Positions 16,879 through 25,391 of a DNA stretch of 46,737 bases are shown here, piece by piece. Below the pieces are notes generated by a model, which worked only from the letters and a program-made list of their open reading frames with translations, ran no database searches and was not told the DNA's origin. The translations under genes and the position numbers were made by a program. Every line of letters begins with the position of its first letter. The first letter of the stretch is position 1. This stretch comes from an uncultured Bacteroides sp. (GTDB taxonomy: Bacteria; Bacteroidota; Bacteroidia; Bacteroidales; Bacteroidaceae). The stretch is from the NCBI GenBank assembly GCA_947074195.1, contig CAMTOS010000012.1, positions 1 to 46,737 on the forward strand, written 5' to 3'.

Positions 16879-17562
16879 TTATATTTTAAACTTTTGATCT
16901 TTATTGTATACTTTCTTATTGAACTGATATAAAACCGCTCCGCGTTTGGAGCCGGTTTTATCTATCTTATCAGTCTTCTCAATGAATTTCATATCAGCAA
17001 TTCTTTTTCGGAAATTACGCTTATCGTATTCTTCGCCATAAATTGCTTCATATAGTTTCTGAAGCTGCGTTAATGTGAAGAGTTTTGGCAACATTTCAAA
17101 ACTGATAGGTTCAGTTGCAGCTTTCATGCACATCAATGTCCGGGCTTTTTCAATCATCTCCGTATGATCAAAGATCAGTTCTGGCAGATCATTTATATTT
17201 ACCCAAAAAGCATTGTACTGTTTTACCAGTTCCTTATCCGATTCGTTGATATTGATTAGTGCATAGTAAGCCACAGAAATAACTCTTTCGCCCGGATCAC
17301 GTTCAATTTCACCGAATGTTCCAACCTGTTCCATATAGATATCAGATAGGCCGGTAAGTTCGCGCAACACTCGTTTAGCTGCATCATCCACACTTTCTTC
17401 TTCCTGAACAAATCCACCCATTAAAGACCACTGCCCTTTGGCTGGCTGAAAATTTCTTTTCAGAAGAAGAACATCTAATTCCGATTCATTAAAGCCGAAA
17501 ATGATACAGTCTACCGAGACATAAAATTTCGGATTATGAATATAAAAATTACTGTGTTCCAT
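16879..17562 (-). CDS. araR: Nudix-domain transcriptional regulator of arabinose use (AraR-like)
   Basis: 227 residues: an N-terminal Nudix-fold domain (about 10-140) and a C-terminal winged-helix region (about 145-220). The Nudix box is present but degraded. G50 and E56 are kept, but the REUxEE core reads R64-V-L-R-E-L69, losing two glutamates that normally bind metal, so hydrolysis is unlikely and ligand sensing likely. This matches the published Bacteroides thetaiotaomicron AraR type (Nudix sensor domain plus winged helix, released from DNA by L-arabinose). The gene sits between the transporter and araD in the arabinose operon (14 and 7 bp gaps), so it probably regulates its own operon. 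A 21-bp palindrome before the transporter gene is the best operator candidate. Confidence 0.9.
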   Translation of the reverse strand: MEHSNFYIHNPKFYVSVDCIIFGFNESELDVLLLKRNFQPAKGQWSLMGGFVQEEESVDDAAKRVLRELTGLSDIYMEQVGTFGEIERDPGERVISVAYYALININESDKELVKQYNAFWVNINDLPELIFDHTEMIEKARTLMCMKAATEPISFEMLPKLFTLTQLQKLYEAIYGEEYDKRNFRKRIADMKFIEKTDKIDKTGSKRGAVLYQFNKKVYNKDQKFKI

Positions 17563-17576
17563 TATTTAAATAATTA

Positions 17577-19271
17577 TTACCAGAAATAATAATAGAATAA
17601 AGCAGTGATACCTAAAATACAAAGTGTATTGAATACATCCCATTTATTCCAGCTGCTACGGGTTTCTTTTAATTGTTCAGGAGTTGATGTACCGAAAACA
17701 AGTCCCTGAATTTTTTCTGCACTTGGGGCTTGAGTACAAAGACTTACAATGATTACCACAAGCAAACAGAACAAAAGCATCCAGCCACTGAAGAATAACC
17801 AGTTCAAATCATAGAATAAATATCTGAAGATTGATTCATTTTCAAGACCTGTATTAGTATAGTATACTTTAGCACCAAGACGGCTCAAACCAATAACCAT
17901 ACCAGCGATAAGACCCCACATACCACCTTGTGCAGATGTACGTTTCCAGCAAACACCCAACAAGAAAGCAGCAGCGATACCAGGAGCAAGAACTGACTGA
18001 ACATCTTGCAGATAAGTATAAAGTACATCACCGATAGAACGCATGATAGGAATCCATAGAATACCAAGAATTACGATAACGATTGTTGCCATCTGACCGA
18101 TGCGAACCAGTGATTTTTCAGAAGTATTAGGTCTGAAACGTTTGTAAAAGTCAATCGTGAACAGTGCAGCTGATGAGTTGAAAAGAGAAGCAAGAGAACT
18201 CATAAGGGCAGCAAGGATACCACAAACAACAAGACCTTTAACACCGGCAGGAAGAAGTTTTGCTACCAGTACAGGGAATGCAGCATCGGCGTTAGGATTA
18301 CCATTATCTAAAAGAGGTAAGAAACCTGCACCGTCTGCAGCAAGACTTTGCTGGTGAAGTGCGAATGCAATCATACCTGGAATTAAGAACAGGAATACAG
18401 GAAGAAGTTTAAGGTAAGCACCGAAGATAGTACCACGACGCGCTTCTTTTTCATTCTTACCAGAAAGAACACGCTGTACGATGAACTGGTCGGTACACCA
18501 ATACCAGAAACCGATAACCGCCGAACCAACAAGTGCACCTATCCAGGGGAACTCGGCATCACCATTATTTCGGATCAGATTCACCATTGAATCTCCATAA
18601 TCATTTACTACAACAGCACCGCAAATTTCCATCATATTGTCCCAACCACCAAGTTCTCTGAAACCAAGAACAAGGATAATCAATGAACCTAAAAGCAAGA
18701 TAGGAGTCTGAAGTACAGAAGTATATAATACTGATTTCATACCACCGAAAATCGTATAGACAGCTGTCAATAGTACAAGTCCGATAGCAGCAATCCAGAA
18801 GAAGTCAATACCCCACAACTCTTTAATACCAAAGATTTGCTGGAATACAAGACCACCGGCATATACCGTTACGGCAACTTTTGTCAATACATAACTGATT
18901 AAAGATATAGTAGAGAGAATCATTCGTGATTCTTTATTATATCGTTTCTCGAGGAATTCCGGCATGGTATAAACCATACTACGTGTATAGAAAGGAACAA
19001 AAACCCAACCCAGGATAAGAATCATCCATCCCTGAATTTCCCAGTGCGCCATAGCCATACCACTTGAGGCACCGGCACCGGCCAAACCAATAAGGTGTTC
19101 AGAACCAATATTAGAAGCAAAGATAGAGGCACCAATAGCTAACCATGTAGCGTCGCGTCCGCCCAGGAAATAATCTGCCGAGCTATTTTGTTTTTGTCTG
19201 ACAACCCAAACAATCACCCCAACGAGGGCGATAAAAAACAATCCAATTACTAACCAGTCCAAAAATTGCAT
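17577..19271 (-). CDS. Sodium:solute symporter, probable L-arabinose transporter
   Basis: 564-residue inner-membrane transporter of the SSS/SGLT family with about 14 hydrophobic helices. Family features are ADYFLGGRDATWLAIGASIFASNIGSEHLIGLAG near the N-terminus and the long helix series after residue 120. The sequence YWCTDQFIVQRVLSGKNEKEARRG around the middle is typical of sugar-transporting members. It is the first gene of the arabinose operon, followed 14 bp later by the regulator, so L-arabinose with Na+ is the likely substrate; the sequence alone does not fix it. Length is normal. The 393-bp upstream region carries palindromes and repeats described separately. Confidence 0.92.
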   Translation of the reverse strand: MQFLDWLVIGLFFIALVGVIVWVVRQKQNSSADYFLGGRDATWLAIGASIFASNIGSEHLIGLAGAGASSGMAMAHWEIQGWMILILGWVFVPFYTRSMVYTMPEFLEKRYNKESRMILSTISLISYVLTKVAVTVYAGGLVFQQIFGIKELWGIDFFWIAAIGLVLLTAVYTIFGGMKSVLYTSVLQTPILLLGSLIILVLGFRELGGWDNMMEICGAVVVNDYGDSMVNLIRNNGDAEFPWIGALVGSAVIGFWYWCTDQFIVQRVLSGKNEKEARRGTIFGAYLKLLPVFLFLIPGMIAFALHQQSLAADGAGFLPLLDNGNPNADAAFPVLVAKLLPAGVKGLVVCGILAALMSSLASLFNSSAALFTIDFYKRFRPNTSEKSLVRIGQMATIVIVILGILWIPIMRSIGDVLYTYLQDVQSVLAPGIAAAFLLGVCWKRTSAQGGMWGLIAGMVIGLSRLGAKVYYTNTGLENESIFRYLFYDLNWLFFSGWMLLFCLLVVIIVSLCTQAPSAEKIQGLVFGTSTPEQLKETRSSWNKWDVFNTLCILGITALFYYYFW

Positions 19272-19292
19272 AAGATATTAATTTAATGTTAA

Positions 19293-19300
19293 CAAATATT
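19293..19300 (-). promoter_or_regulatory. Probable -7 box of the arabinose operon
   Basis: Minus-strand AATATTTG differs from TAnnTTTG only at the first base. It gives a leader of about 17 nt before the transporter ATG, and its -33 region falls under the 21-bp palindrome. Confidence 0.45.
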
Positions 19301-19309
19301 TTTTCATTT

Positions 19310-19330
19310 TATGGTTAATCATTCACCATA
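19310..19330. promoter_or_regulatory. 21-bp palindrome, candidate AraR operator
   Basis: TATGGT (19310-19315) and ACCATA (19325-19330) are perfect inverted arms. The interior TAATCATTC continues the symmetry, so 9 of 10 base pairs match around the central C at 19320. It lies 39-59 bp before the transporter start, over the -33 region, where a bound repressor would block RNA polymerase. Assignment to the AraR-like regulator is inferred from position only. Confidence 0.6.
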
Positions 19331-19553
19331 AAAAAGTTTTGAAATCGTGTTATTTCAGAGAGCTATGTTTTCCAGAACTTCCGGAGAAGCATTTTTAATG
19401 GTGTAAACATAACACTTTATATTTATCTACATAAAGATTCTCAATATGTTATAAAGCATAAAACGAAAAATAAATGTATTTTCTACACTTTTATACCAAT
19501 TATATATACATGCGCAGAATTTTACTGCAATTTTTATTACCGGTCAGAACGAA

Positions 19554-19583
19554 GATAACATATTTAATGGAATGATAACATAT
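19554..19583. repeat. Direct repeat GATAACATAT, two copies exactly 20 bp apart
   Basis: Copies at 19554-19563 and 19574-19583. The spacing places them on nearly the same face of the helix, as for tandem regulator sites. They lie 80-110 bp before the small membrane-protein gene. Confidence 0.5.
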
Positions 19584-19626
19584 ATATTTTAATCTTACAT
19601 TTAGAAAACTTAATCAAAACCCCCTT

Positions 19627-19634
19627 CATATTTG
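19627..19634 (+). promoter_or_regulatory. Possible -7 box for small membrane-protein gene
   Basis: CATATTTG, one base from TAnnTTTG, 31 bp before the ATG at 19665. Confidence 0.4.
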
Positions 19635-19664
19635 TTATTGAAAATAGATCATAAAAGGATAAAT

Positions 19665-19853
19665 ATGGAAACCATCATCATTATTATCATAGCAATTACA
19701 CTGATTCTGCTTATTGGTACAACCATTCGTGCAAACAGGGCCAAAAAAGAAAAAGTCGATCCACTCTCTCCTACTCAGGTTAAAGGTGACCCGTCTGCAA
19801 AAGATGAAACATCGGGTCAGGCAAAAGAGGAAGATAATAAAGCATCGAAATAA
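19665..19853 (+). CDS. Small single-pass membrane protein
   Basis: 62 residues from the ATG at 19665, which is preceded by an unusually good purine stretch (AAAAGGAT, 19654-19661). An in-frame non-ATG start 33 bp upstream is less likely. Residues 4-20 are an isoleucine-rich transmembrane helix containing six consecutive isoleucines, followed by a basic stop (RANRAKKEK) and a hydrophilic tail rich in Lys, Asp and Glu. I do not recognise a family. The topology suggests N-out with a short cytoplasmic tail. It lies 19 bp before the alpha/beta hydrolase gene and is probably co-transcribed with it. Confidence 0.65.
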   Translation: METIIIIIIAITLILLIGTTIRANRAKKEKVDPLSPTQVKGDPSAKDETSGQAKEEDNKASK

Positions 19854-19872
19854 CTGAGCAAAAAATGAATCA

Positions 19873-20766
19873 ATGAAAACGTTCTTTTTACCTACTGCCG
19901 ACGGATTAATGTTGTCAATAGCCTTATTTGAACATGAGTCGCCAAAAGCTTTATTGCAGATTATTCATGGTTCGGTAGAACATAAAGGCCGCTATTATGA
20001 ATTTGCACAGTATATGAACGATAACGGATTTGCTGTCATTGTTTCGGACAATCGTGGCCATGGCCTCTCTGTTGATAAGCAATATCCCTTGGGATATATG
20101 GATAGTTTCCAGAAAATCATAGATGATCAATATCTTATTACACAATATATCAAATCAGTTTATCCAGAGTGTCCGCTAATGCTTCTTGGACATTCGTTAG
20201 GCTCTGTATTTGCCCGTATCTATCTGGAAAAGCATGATGCAGAAATCGTCAGACTGGTGGTAAGCGGAACGGTGAATTATCATACTGCTACTCCTGTAGG
20301 AATTACCCTTGCCAATGCGCTTATTAAGGTAAAAGGCAAGAAGGGCTATAGCATTCTGTTAAGAACGCTTGGCATGAACGGTGATGGTGCAAAATGGATC
20401 AGTGCAAGTGAAAGAAATCGTGAAGCTTATAACAAAGACCCACTTTGCGGATATGCTTATCCAAATGAATCTATACTGACTCTTTTTAAGGCGGTGAATG
20501 AACTGAGAGAGATCAGTCATTACGATTGCAGGAATCCCGACTTGCCCATAATGAGCATTTCAGGTTCAGACGATCCGGTAACCGGCGGTAAAAAAGGATT
20601 GAAAGAGAGTTTCAGACTTCTGAAAGAGATAGGCTATCATAATTTCATTAATAAAGTATATGCAGGTTTAAGACACGAAGTTCTGAATGAGGATGAACGA
20701 GCATTGGTTTATAAAGATGTGCTCGAATTCTTTACCTCTGACCATCTCATGTTTCAAAACATCTGA
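19873..20766 (+). CDS. Alpha/beta hydrolase, monoacylglycerol-lipase-like
   Basis: 297-residue cytoplasmic serine hydrolase with a Hydrolase_4/lysophospholipase-type fold. The oxyanion region HGSVEHKGRY (about 32-41), SDNRGHGLS (58-66) and the nucleophile elbow GHSLGS with Ser108 are clear. The acid is probably Asp234 in GSDDPV and the base His268 in LRHEV. Such enzymes cleave monoacylglycerols, lysophospholipids or small esters; the substrate cannot be told here. No signal peptide. It follows the small membrane-protein gene by 19 bp. Downstream lies one copy of the 22-bp repeat element, with no clear terminator. Confidence 0.88.
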   Translation: MKTFFLPTADGLMLSIALFEHESPKALLQIIHGSVEHKGRYYEFAQYMNDNGFAVIVSDNRGHGLSVDKQYPLGYMDSFQKIIDDQYLITQYIKSVYPECPLMLLGHSLGSVFARIYLEKHDAEIVRLVVSGTVNYHTATPVGITLANALIKVKGKKGYSILLRTLGMNGDGAKWISASERNREAYNKDPLCGYAYPNESILTLFKAVNELREISHYDCRNPDLPIMSISGSDDPVTGGKKGLKESFRLLKEIGYHNFINKVYAGLRHEVLNEDERALVYKDVLEFFTSDHLMFQNI

Positions 20767-20797
20767 TAACAGAATACCACGGATAATCAGCTTTTTC

Positions 20798-20905
20798 ACA
20801 GGCAAACCTTTTACGGTTTACTGCAAAGACTTTTGCACTAAAGTGCAGAGCTTTGTGCACTGAATTGCATAAGGCTTTGCACTTTAGTGCATAGGGCTAT
20901 GCACA
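20798..20905 (+). repeat. 22-bp tandem palindromic repeat element, copy 1
   Basis: Three exact-length 22-bp units at 20834-20855, 20856-20877 and 20878-20899, then a 6-nt partial unit. Each unit is a 14-nt near palindrome (TGCACTAAAGTGCA, TGCACTGAATTGCA, TGCACTTTAGTGCA) plus an 8-nt spacer. The preceding 36 bp share conserved positions at identical spacing with the copy near 44.93 kb: ACAG, and ACGGTTT exactly 21 bp before the first unit. Sequence just upstream (20812-20833) may be a decayed unit. Intergenic, between the hydrolase gene and pheS. No coding frame follows it. I do not recognise the family. Confidence 0.85.
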
Positions 20906-21005
20906 AACTTAAAAATATGTGAAAAGAACGAATTCTCTGCATACCGGGTTTTCATGAACAGTATAAAAAAGAGAAGTATATAAAAGATGTATAAAATAAA
21001 AGGAT

Positions 21006-21013
21006 TATCTTTG
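21006..21013 (+). promoter_or_regulatory. -7 box for pheS
   Basis: TATCTTTG, a perfect TAnnTTTG match, 36 bp before the pheS ATG. Confidence 0.65.
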
Positions 21014-21048
21014 CGACACTAAAATTGAAATATAAAATACAAAACGAT

Positions 21049-22068
21049 ATGATAGCTAAAATTAATCAGTTGCTTGAGGAAATTGATGCACTTACAGCTA
21101 ATAATGCCGAAGAACTTGAGGTATTACGAATTAAATATTTAAGCAAGAAAGGTGCGATTAATGACTTGATGGCAGATTTCCGCAATGTTGCTCCTGAACA
21201 GAAAAAGGAAGTGGGCATGCGTTTGAATGAGCTTAAAAATAAAGCACAGGATAAAATCAATTCGCTAAAAGAACAATTCTCTAATCAGGACAATTCAGCT
21301 TGTGATCTTGATCTTACACGTTCGGCTTATCCGGTTGAATTGGGTACTCGTCATCCGCTGACCATCGTTAAAAATGAGATCATAGATATCTTTGCACGTT
21401 TAGGATTTAGCATTGCCGAAGGACCTGAAATCGAAGATGACTGGCACGTATTTTCTGCATTGAACTTTGCACCTGAGCATCCGGCACGCGATATGCAGGA
21501 TACTTTCTTTATCGAAGCTAATCCTGATGTTGTATTGCGCACACATACATCTTCGGTACAAAGCCGAGTGATGGAAACAACTCAACCTCCTATCCGCATC
21601 ATTTGCCCGGGTCGTGTTTATCGTAATGAGGCAATCAGCTATCGTGCACACTGTTTCTTTCATCAGGTAGAAGCACTTTATATCGATAAAGATGTATCGT
21701 TTACTGACCTGAAACAGGTTTTATTACTTTTCGCGAAAGAGATGTTTGGTGCAGAAACTAAAATTCGTCTTCGCCCATCATACTTCCCGTTTACTGAGCC
21801 AAGTGCCGAAATGGACATCAGCTGTAACATCTGTGGTGGCAAAGGCTGTCCGTTCTGTAAACATACCGGCTGGGTAGAAATTCTTGGTTGTGGTATGGTA
21901 GACCCTAACGTACTCGAACTAAATGGTATCGACAGCAAAGTTTATAGCGGATATGCATTGGGTATGGGTATCGAGCGTATCACCAACCTGAAATACCAGG
22001 TGAAGGATTTACGTATGTTCTCTGAAAACGATACACGCTTCCTGAAAGAATTTGAAGCTGCGTATTAA
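21049..22068 (+). CDS. pheS: Phenylalanine--tRNA ligase alpha subunit
   Basis: 339-residue class II aminoacyl-tRNA synthetase subunit that charges tRNA-Phe together with PheT, which is not in the window. An N-terminal coiled coil (about 1-90) binds tRNA. The catalytic core shows motif 2 (RIICPGRVYRNEAISYRAHCFFHQVEALYID) and motif 3 (GYALGMGIERIT). A four-cysteine stretch, CNICGGKGCPFC, sits in the catalytic domain and may bind zinc. I start at the ATG at 21049 (MIAKINQLLEE), the usual N-terminus, rather than an in-frame TTG 24 bp upstream. A strong terminator follows. Confidence 0.97.
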   Translation: MIAKINQLLEEIDALTANNAEELEVLRIKYLSKKGAINDLMADFRNVAPEQKKEVGMRLNELKNKAQDKINSLKEQFSNQDNSACDLDLTRSAYPVELGTRHPLTIVKNEIIDIFARLGFSIAEGPEIEDDWHVFSALNFAPEHPARDMQDTFFIEANPDVVLRTHTSSVQSRVMETTQPPIRIICPGRVYRNEAISYRAHCFFHQVEALYIDKDVSFTDLKQVLLLFAKEMFGAETKIRLRPSYFPFTEPSAEMDISCNICGGKGCPFCKHTGWVEILGCGMVDPNVLELNGIDSKVYSGYALGMGIERITNLKYQVKDLRMFSENDTRFLKEFEAAY

Positions 22069-22090
22069 TAGATCATATTAATATATACTG

Positions 22091-22143
22091 ACAAACATTT
22101 CGGCATACAGACTGTTTATATGCTGAAATGTTTGTTCTTTTTT
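22091..22143 (+). terminator. Rho-independent terminator of pheS
   Basis: Seventeen-base arms, 22091-22107 and 22119-22135, pair along nearly their whole length (one G-T pair) around an 11-nt loop. They are followed by TCTTTTTT. Confidence 0.85.
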
Positions 22144-22156
22144 ACCCCATTGCTCT

Positions 22157-23353
22157 ATGAAAGATCGGCTCGGGACACGCGATTATTATTTTATTCTGAC
22201 CGCCAACTTACTTCTTTATTTTGGTTTCTGGCTACCTGTCCCTATCCTCCCCTTTTATCTGGCCGAAAACTATACAGCAAGCAATTTCCTTATCGGTCTG
22301 GTTTTATCATGCTACACCATTGCAGCTTTGTGTATCCGACCTTTTTCGGGCTATCTGCTCGATGGATTTGCACGTAAACCTCTTTATCTGATTGCCTATT
22401 TCCTTTTTACTCTTGTTTTTAGCGGTTATATCATAGCCGCCACGCTGGCCTTCTTTATTGTGCTGCGTGTACTGCACGGACTGGCTTTTGGCATGGTAAC
22501 AGTAGGTGGAAATACGGTAGTTATTGATATTATGCCTTCATCACGGCGTGGCGAAGGGCTGGGTTATTACGGACTTACTAATAATATAGGTATGGCCATT
22601 GGTCCGACGGTGGGTTTATTTATGCACGAAGCCGGAATACCTTATAAATATATCTTTGCCTGTGGACTGGCTGTTTGTACACTCGGTCTTGTATTTGCTT
22701 CGCTGGTACGCACTCCATACAGGCCACCCATTAAAAGAGAACCATTGTCGCTCGACCGTTTTATACTGATAAAAGGATTACCCCCCGGTTTATCACTCTT
22801 ACTATTATCTGTTCCCTATGGAATTACAACAAACTTTGTGGCCGTTTATGCCAAACAAATAGGCATTACCGCACAAACCGGACTGTTTTTCACTTTTATG
22901 GCTGTAGGTATGGCTATTTCGAGAATATTCGGAGGGAAGAAAGTCGATAAAGGAAAAATTATAGAAGTGATAACTGTGGGAATGTATGTTGTTCTTTTTG
23001 CCTTTTTCGCTTTAGCCGCTTGCGCACTCACCAGCAAATGGAATGACATGTTTACCACTATCCTCTTTTTTAGCGTTTCATTTGCATTGGGGCTTGGTTT
23101 TGGTATTATGTTTCCTGCATTCAATGCATTATTTGTTAACTTAGCACCCAATAATTTAAGAGGTACTGCCGTATCGACTTATCTGACCTCCTGGGATGTA
23201 GGCATCGGAGTCGGAATGCTTGGCGGTGGACTGATAGCAGATGTTTGTAATTTTGGAATCGCCTTTACCTTCGGCGCATCCTTAACCATCTTCTCGCTGA
23301 TCTTCTTTAAAAAGAAAGTTGCGGCCTTTTATCTTGAAAACAAAATGAGATGA
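22157..23353 (+). CDS. Major facilitator superfamily transporter
   Basis: 398-residue inner-membrane transporter with about 12 hydrophobic helices. MFS motif A-like sequences appear after helix 2 (SGYLLDGFARKP) and after helix 8 (GKKVDKGK). The central loop lies near RTPYRPPIKREPLS. It has the general look of drug or metabolite efflux proteins, but no substrate can be assigned. It begins only 14 bp after the pheS terminator, and its ATGA end overlaps the start of nth by 4 bp, so MFS and nth are translationally coupled. The order pheS-MFS-nth-pgk is one I recall from Bacteroides genomes. Confidence 0.9.
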   Translation: MKDRLGTRDYYFILTANLLLYFGFWLPVPILPFYLAENYTASNFLIGLVLSCYTIAALCIRPFSGYLLDGFARKPLYLIAYFLFTLVFSGYIIAATLAFFIVLRVLHGLAFGMVTVGGNTVVIDIMPSSRRGEGLGYYGLTNNIGMAIGPTVGLFMHEAGIPYKYIFACGLAVCTLGLVFASLVRTPYRPPIKREPLSLDRFILIKGLPPGLSLLLLSVPYGITTNFVAVYAKQIGITAQTGLFFTFMAVGMAISRIFGGKKVDKGKIIEVITVGMYVVLFAFFALAACALTSKWNDMFTTILFFSVSFALGLGFGIMFPAFNALFVNLAPNNLRGTAVSTYLTSWDVGIGVGMLGGGLIADVCNFGIAFTFGASLTIFSLIFFKKKVAAFYLENKMR

Positions 23354-24012
23354 GAAAGAAAGAGAGATATCAAAGAATTATAGATTGGTTTCAGGAAAAT
23401 ATGCCTGTGGCCGAAACAGAGTTGCACTATTCTAACCCTTTCGAGTTGCTGATAGCCGTTATCCTGTCGGCGCAATGCACGGATAAACGGGTTAATATGA
23501 TAACGCCTGCCTTGTTTTGCGACTTCCCCACTCCGGAAGCATTAGCATCAACGACTTCAGATGTAATCTTCGAATACATCAGAAGCATCTCTTATCCCAA
23601 TAATAAAGCGAAGCATCTGGTAGGAATGGCCAAAATGCTGGTGAACGATTTCAACAGCGAAGTTCCCGATACACTCGAATCGCTGATAAAACTTCCGGGA
23701 GTTGGCCGTAAAACCGCCAATGTCATTCAGGCAGTGGTTTACAACAAAGCAGCAATGGCAGTCGACACTCATGTTTTCCGGGTAAGCCACAGAATCGGAC
23801 TTGTCGGCAAAAAATCGACAACCCCTTTTGCAGTAGAAAAAGAATTACTGAAAAATATTCCTGCCGATCTGTTGCCAATTGCCCATCACTGGCTGATTTT
23901 ACATGGAAGATATGTTTGCATGGCTCGTTCACCGCAATGCGATACATGTGGTATAAAGGTGCATTGCAAACATTATGAATCGATGTTTAAACTCGTAAAA
24001 TCTGAAGATTAA
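23350..24012 (+). CDS. nth: Endonuclease III (DNA glycosylase/AP lyase)
   Basis: 220-residue base-excision repair enzyme that removes oxidised pyrimidines and cuts at abasic sites. The helix-hairpin-helix LPGVGRKTANV holds the catalytic Lys121, and Asp139 lies in VDTHVFRV. The C-terminal 4Fe-4S cluster ligands fit the C-x6-C-x2-C-x5-C spacing at about 190, 197, 200 and 206. Positions agree closely with E. coli Nth (K120, D138). Start overlaps the MFS stop by 4 bp. No terminator is visible before the pgk promoter. Confidence 0.97.
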   Translation: MRKKERYQRIIDWFQENMPVAETELHYSNPFELLIAVILSAQCTDKRVNMITPALFCDFPTPEALASTTSDVIFEYIRSISYPNNKAKHLVGMAKMLVNDFNSEVPDTLESLIKLPGVGRKTANVIQAVVYNKAAMAVDTHVFRVSHRIGLVGKKSTTPFAVEKELLKNIPADLLPIAHHWLILHGRYVCMARSPQCDTCGIKVHCKHYESMFKLVKSED

Positions 24013-24058
24013 CGCAATAAATAATCGCTGCAGAGATATCAGTAACCGAAATAAATTC

Positions 24059-24066
24059 TATCTTTG
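24059..24066 (+). promoter_or_regulatory. -7 box for pgk
   Basis: TATCTTTG, perfect consensus, 45 bp before the ATG; it lies in the 98-bp gap after nth. Confidence 0.65.
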
Positions 24067-24110
24067 CAACATTCAAAAAAAAGACTAACACTTTTAAAGG
24101 AATTGTAATT

Positions 24111-25367
24111 ATGACTATTGATCAATTTAACTTTGCCAACAAAAAGGCATTCGTTCGCGTGGACTTCAATGTTCCTCTCGACGCAAACTTCAATATCACA
24201 GATGATACTCGTATGCGTGCTGCTCTTCCGACGCTAAAAAAAATATTATCTGAAGGTGGTAGCATCATTATTGGTTCACATTTGGGTCGTCCTAAAGGTG
24301 TTGATGCAAAATATTCACTGAAACACATTCTTCCTCATCTTTCTGAACTTCTTGGTGTAGAAGTACAGTTTGCGAATGACTGTGTAGGTGAAGATGCAGC
24401 AGTTAAAGCTGCAGCATTACAACCAGGTGAAGTTTTGTTGCTTGAAAACCTTCGTTTTTATGCTGAAGAAGAAGGCAAACCACGCGGTTTGGCTGAAGAT
24501 GCAACTGACGAAGAAAAAGCTGCTGCTAAGAAAAAAGTAAAAGAAAGCCAGAAAGAATTCGCTAAGAAATTAGCTTCTTACGCTGATTGCTATGTAAATG
24601 ATGCATTTGGTACTGCTCACCGTGCACACGCTTCTACAGCATTGATGGCTGAACACTTTGACAAAGATCACAAGATGTTTGGTTACCTGATGGAAAAAGA
24701 AGTAAAAGCAGTTGATAAAGTATTGAACGATATCAAACGTCCTTTTACTGCGATTATGGGTGGTTCTAAAGTATCATCTAAAATCGAAATCATTGAAAAT
24801 CTTCTTGGTAAAGTAGACAACCTGATTCTTACAGGTGGTATGACTTATACTTTCAGCAAGGCTATCGGTGGTAAAATCGGTTCTTCTATCGTAGAAATGG
24901 ATAAACTTGATCTTGCTCTTGATATCATTAAGAAAGCAAAAGAAAACAACGTTAATCTTGTTTTGGCTGTTGACGAAAAGATCGCAGACAAATTCTCGAA
25001 TGACGCTAACTTTAAATATTGCCCTGCTAACGAAATTCCTGACGGATGGCAAGGTCTTGACATCGGCCCAAAAACAATGGAATTGTTTGCTGATGTAATC
25101 AAGAACTCTAAAACTATTCTTTGGAATGGTCCTACAGGTGTATTCGAATTCGACAACTTCGCTGATGGTTCTCGTGCAGTAGGTGAAGCTATCGTTGAAG
25201 CAACTAAAAACGGTGCATTCTCACTTGTTGGTGGTGGTGACTCTGTAGCTTGTGTAAACAAGTTCGGTCTTGCTGACGGTGTATCTTATGTTTCTACCGG
25301 TGGTGGTGCTTTGCTTGAAGCAATCGAAGGTAAGAAACTTCCGGGTATTGCAGCAGTAGAAAATTAA
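24111..25367 (+). CDS. pgk: Phosphoglycerate kinase
   Basis: 418-residue glycolytic kinase transferring phosphate from 1,3-bisphosphoglycerate to ADP. Diagnostic stretches are RVDFNVPLD near residue 17, SHLGRPKG near 60, [16 protein letters not shown] near 110, [11 protein letters not shown], the [10 protein letters not shown] loop, [10 protein letters not shown] and the C-terminal [10 protein letters not shown] / [10 protein letters not shown] segment. A charged Lys/Glu-rich insert after residue 125 is one I recall from Bacteroidales forms. Codon use is strongly biased to GGT, GCT, GTA and CTT, as expected for a highly expressed gene. Own promoter and a strong terminator make it a single-gene unit. 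Confidence 0.98.
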   Translation: MTIDQFNFANKKAFVRVDFNVPLDANFNITDDTRMRAALPTLKKILSEGGSIIIGSHLGRPKGVDAKYSLKHILPHLSELLGVEVQFANDCVGEDAAVKAAALQPGEVLLLENLRFYAEEEGKPRGLAEDATDEEKAAAKKKVKESQKEFAKKLASYADCYVNDAFGTAHRAHASTALMAEHFDKDHKMFGYLMEKEVKAVDKVLNDIKRPFTAIMGGSKVSSKIEIIENLLGKVDNLILTGGMTYTFSKAIGGKIGSSIVEMDKLDLALDIIKKAKENNVNLVLAVDEKIADKFSNDANFKYCPANEIPDGWQGLDIGPKTMELFADVIKNSKTILWNGPTGVFEFDNFADGSRAVGEAIVEATKNGAFSLVGGGDSVACVNKFGLADGVSYVSTGGGALLEAIEGKKLPGIAAVEN

Positions 25368-25391
25368 TTCTATCAACCCGATCATAATTAA

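Larger units (their letters stand above)
19272..19664. other. Divergent control region between the arabinose operon and a small membrane-protein gene
   Basis: 393 bp without a gene. From left to right it holds a weak -7 box for the arabinose operon (19293-19300), a 21-bp palindrome over its -33 region, GTGTTAT at 19347 and its inverted copy ATAACAC at 19409, a direct repeat GATAACATAT at 19554 and 19574, and a weak promoter for the plus-strand genes. The sequence is very AT-rich. Confidence 0.7.

Noticed and set aside
20834..20905. CRISPR array
   Set aside because: Units are 22 bp in a row without unique spacers, so this is a tandem repeat, and no cas genes are present.
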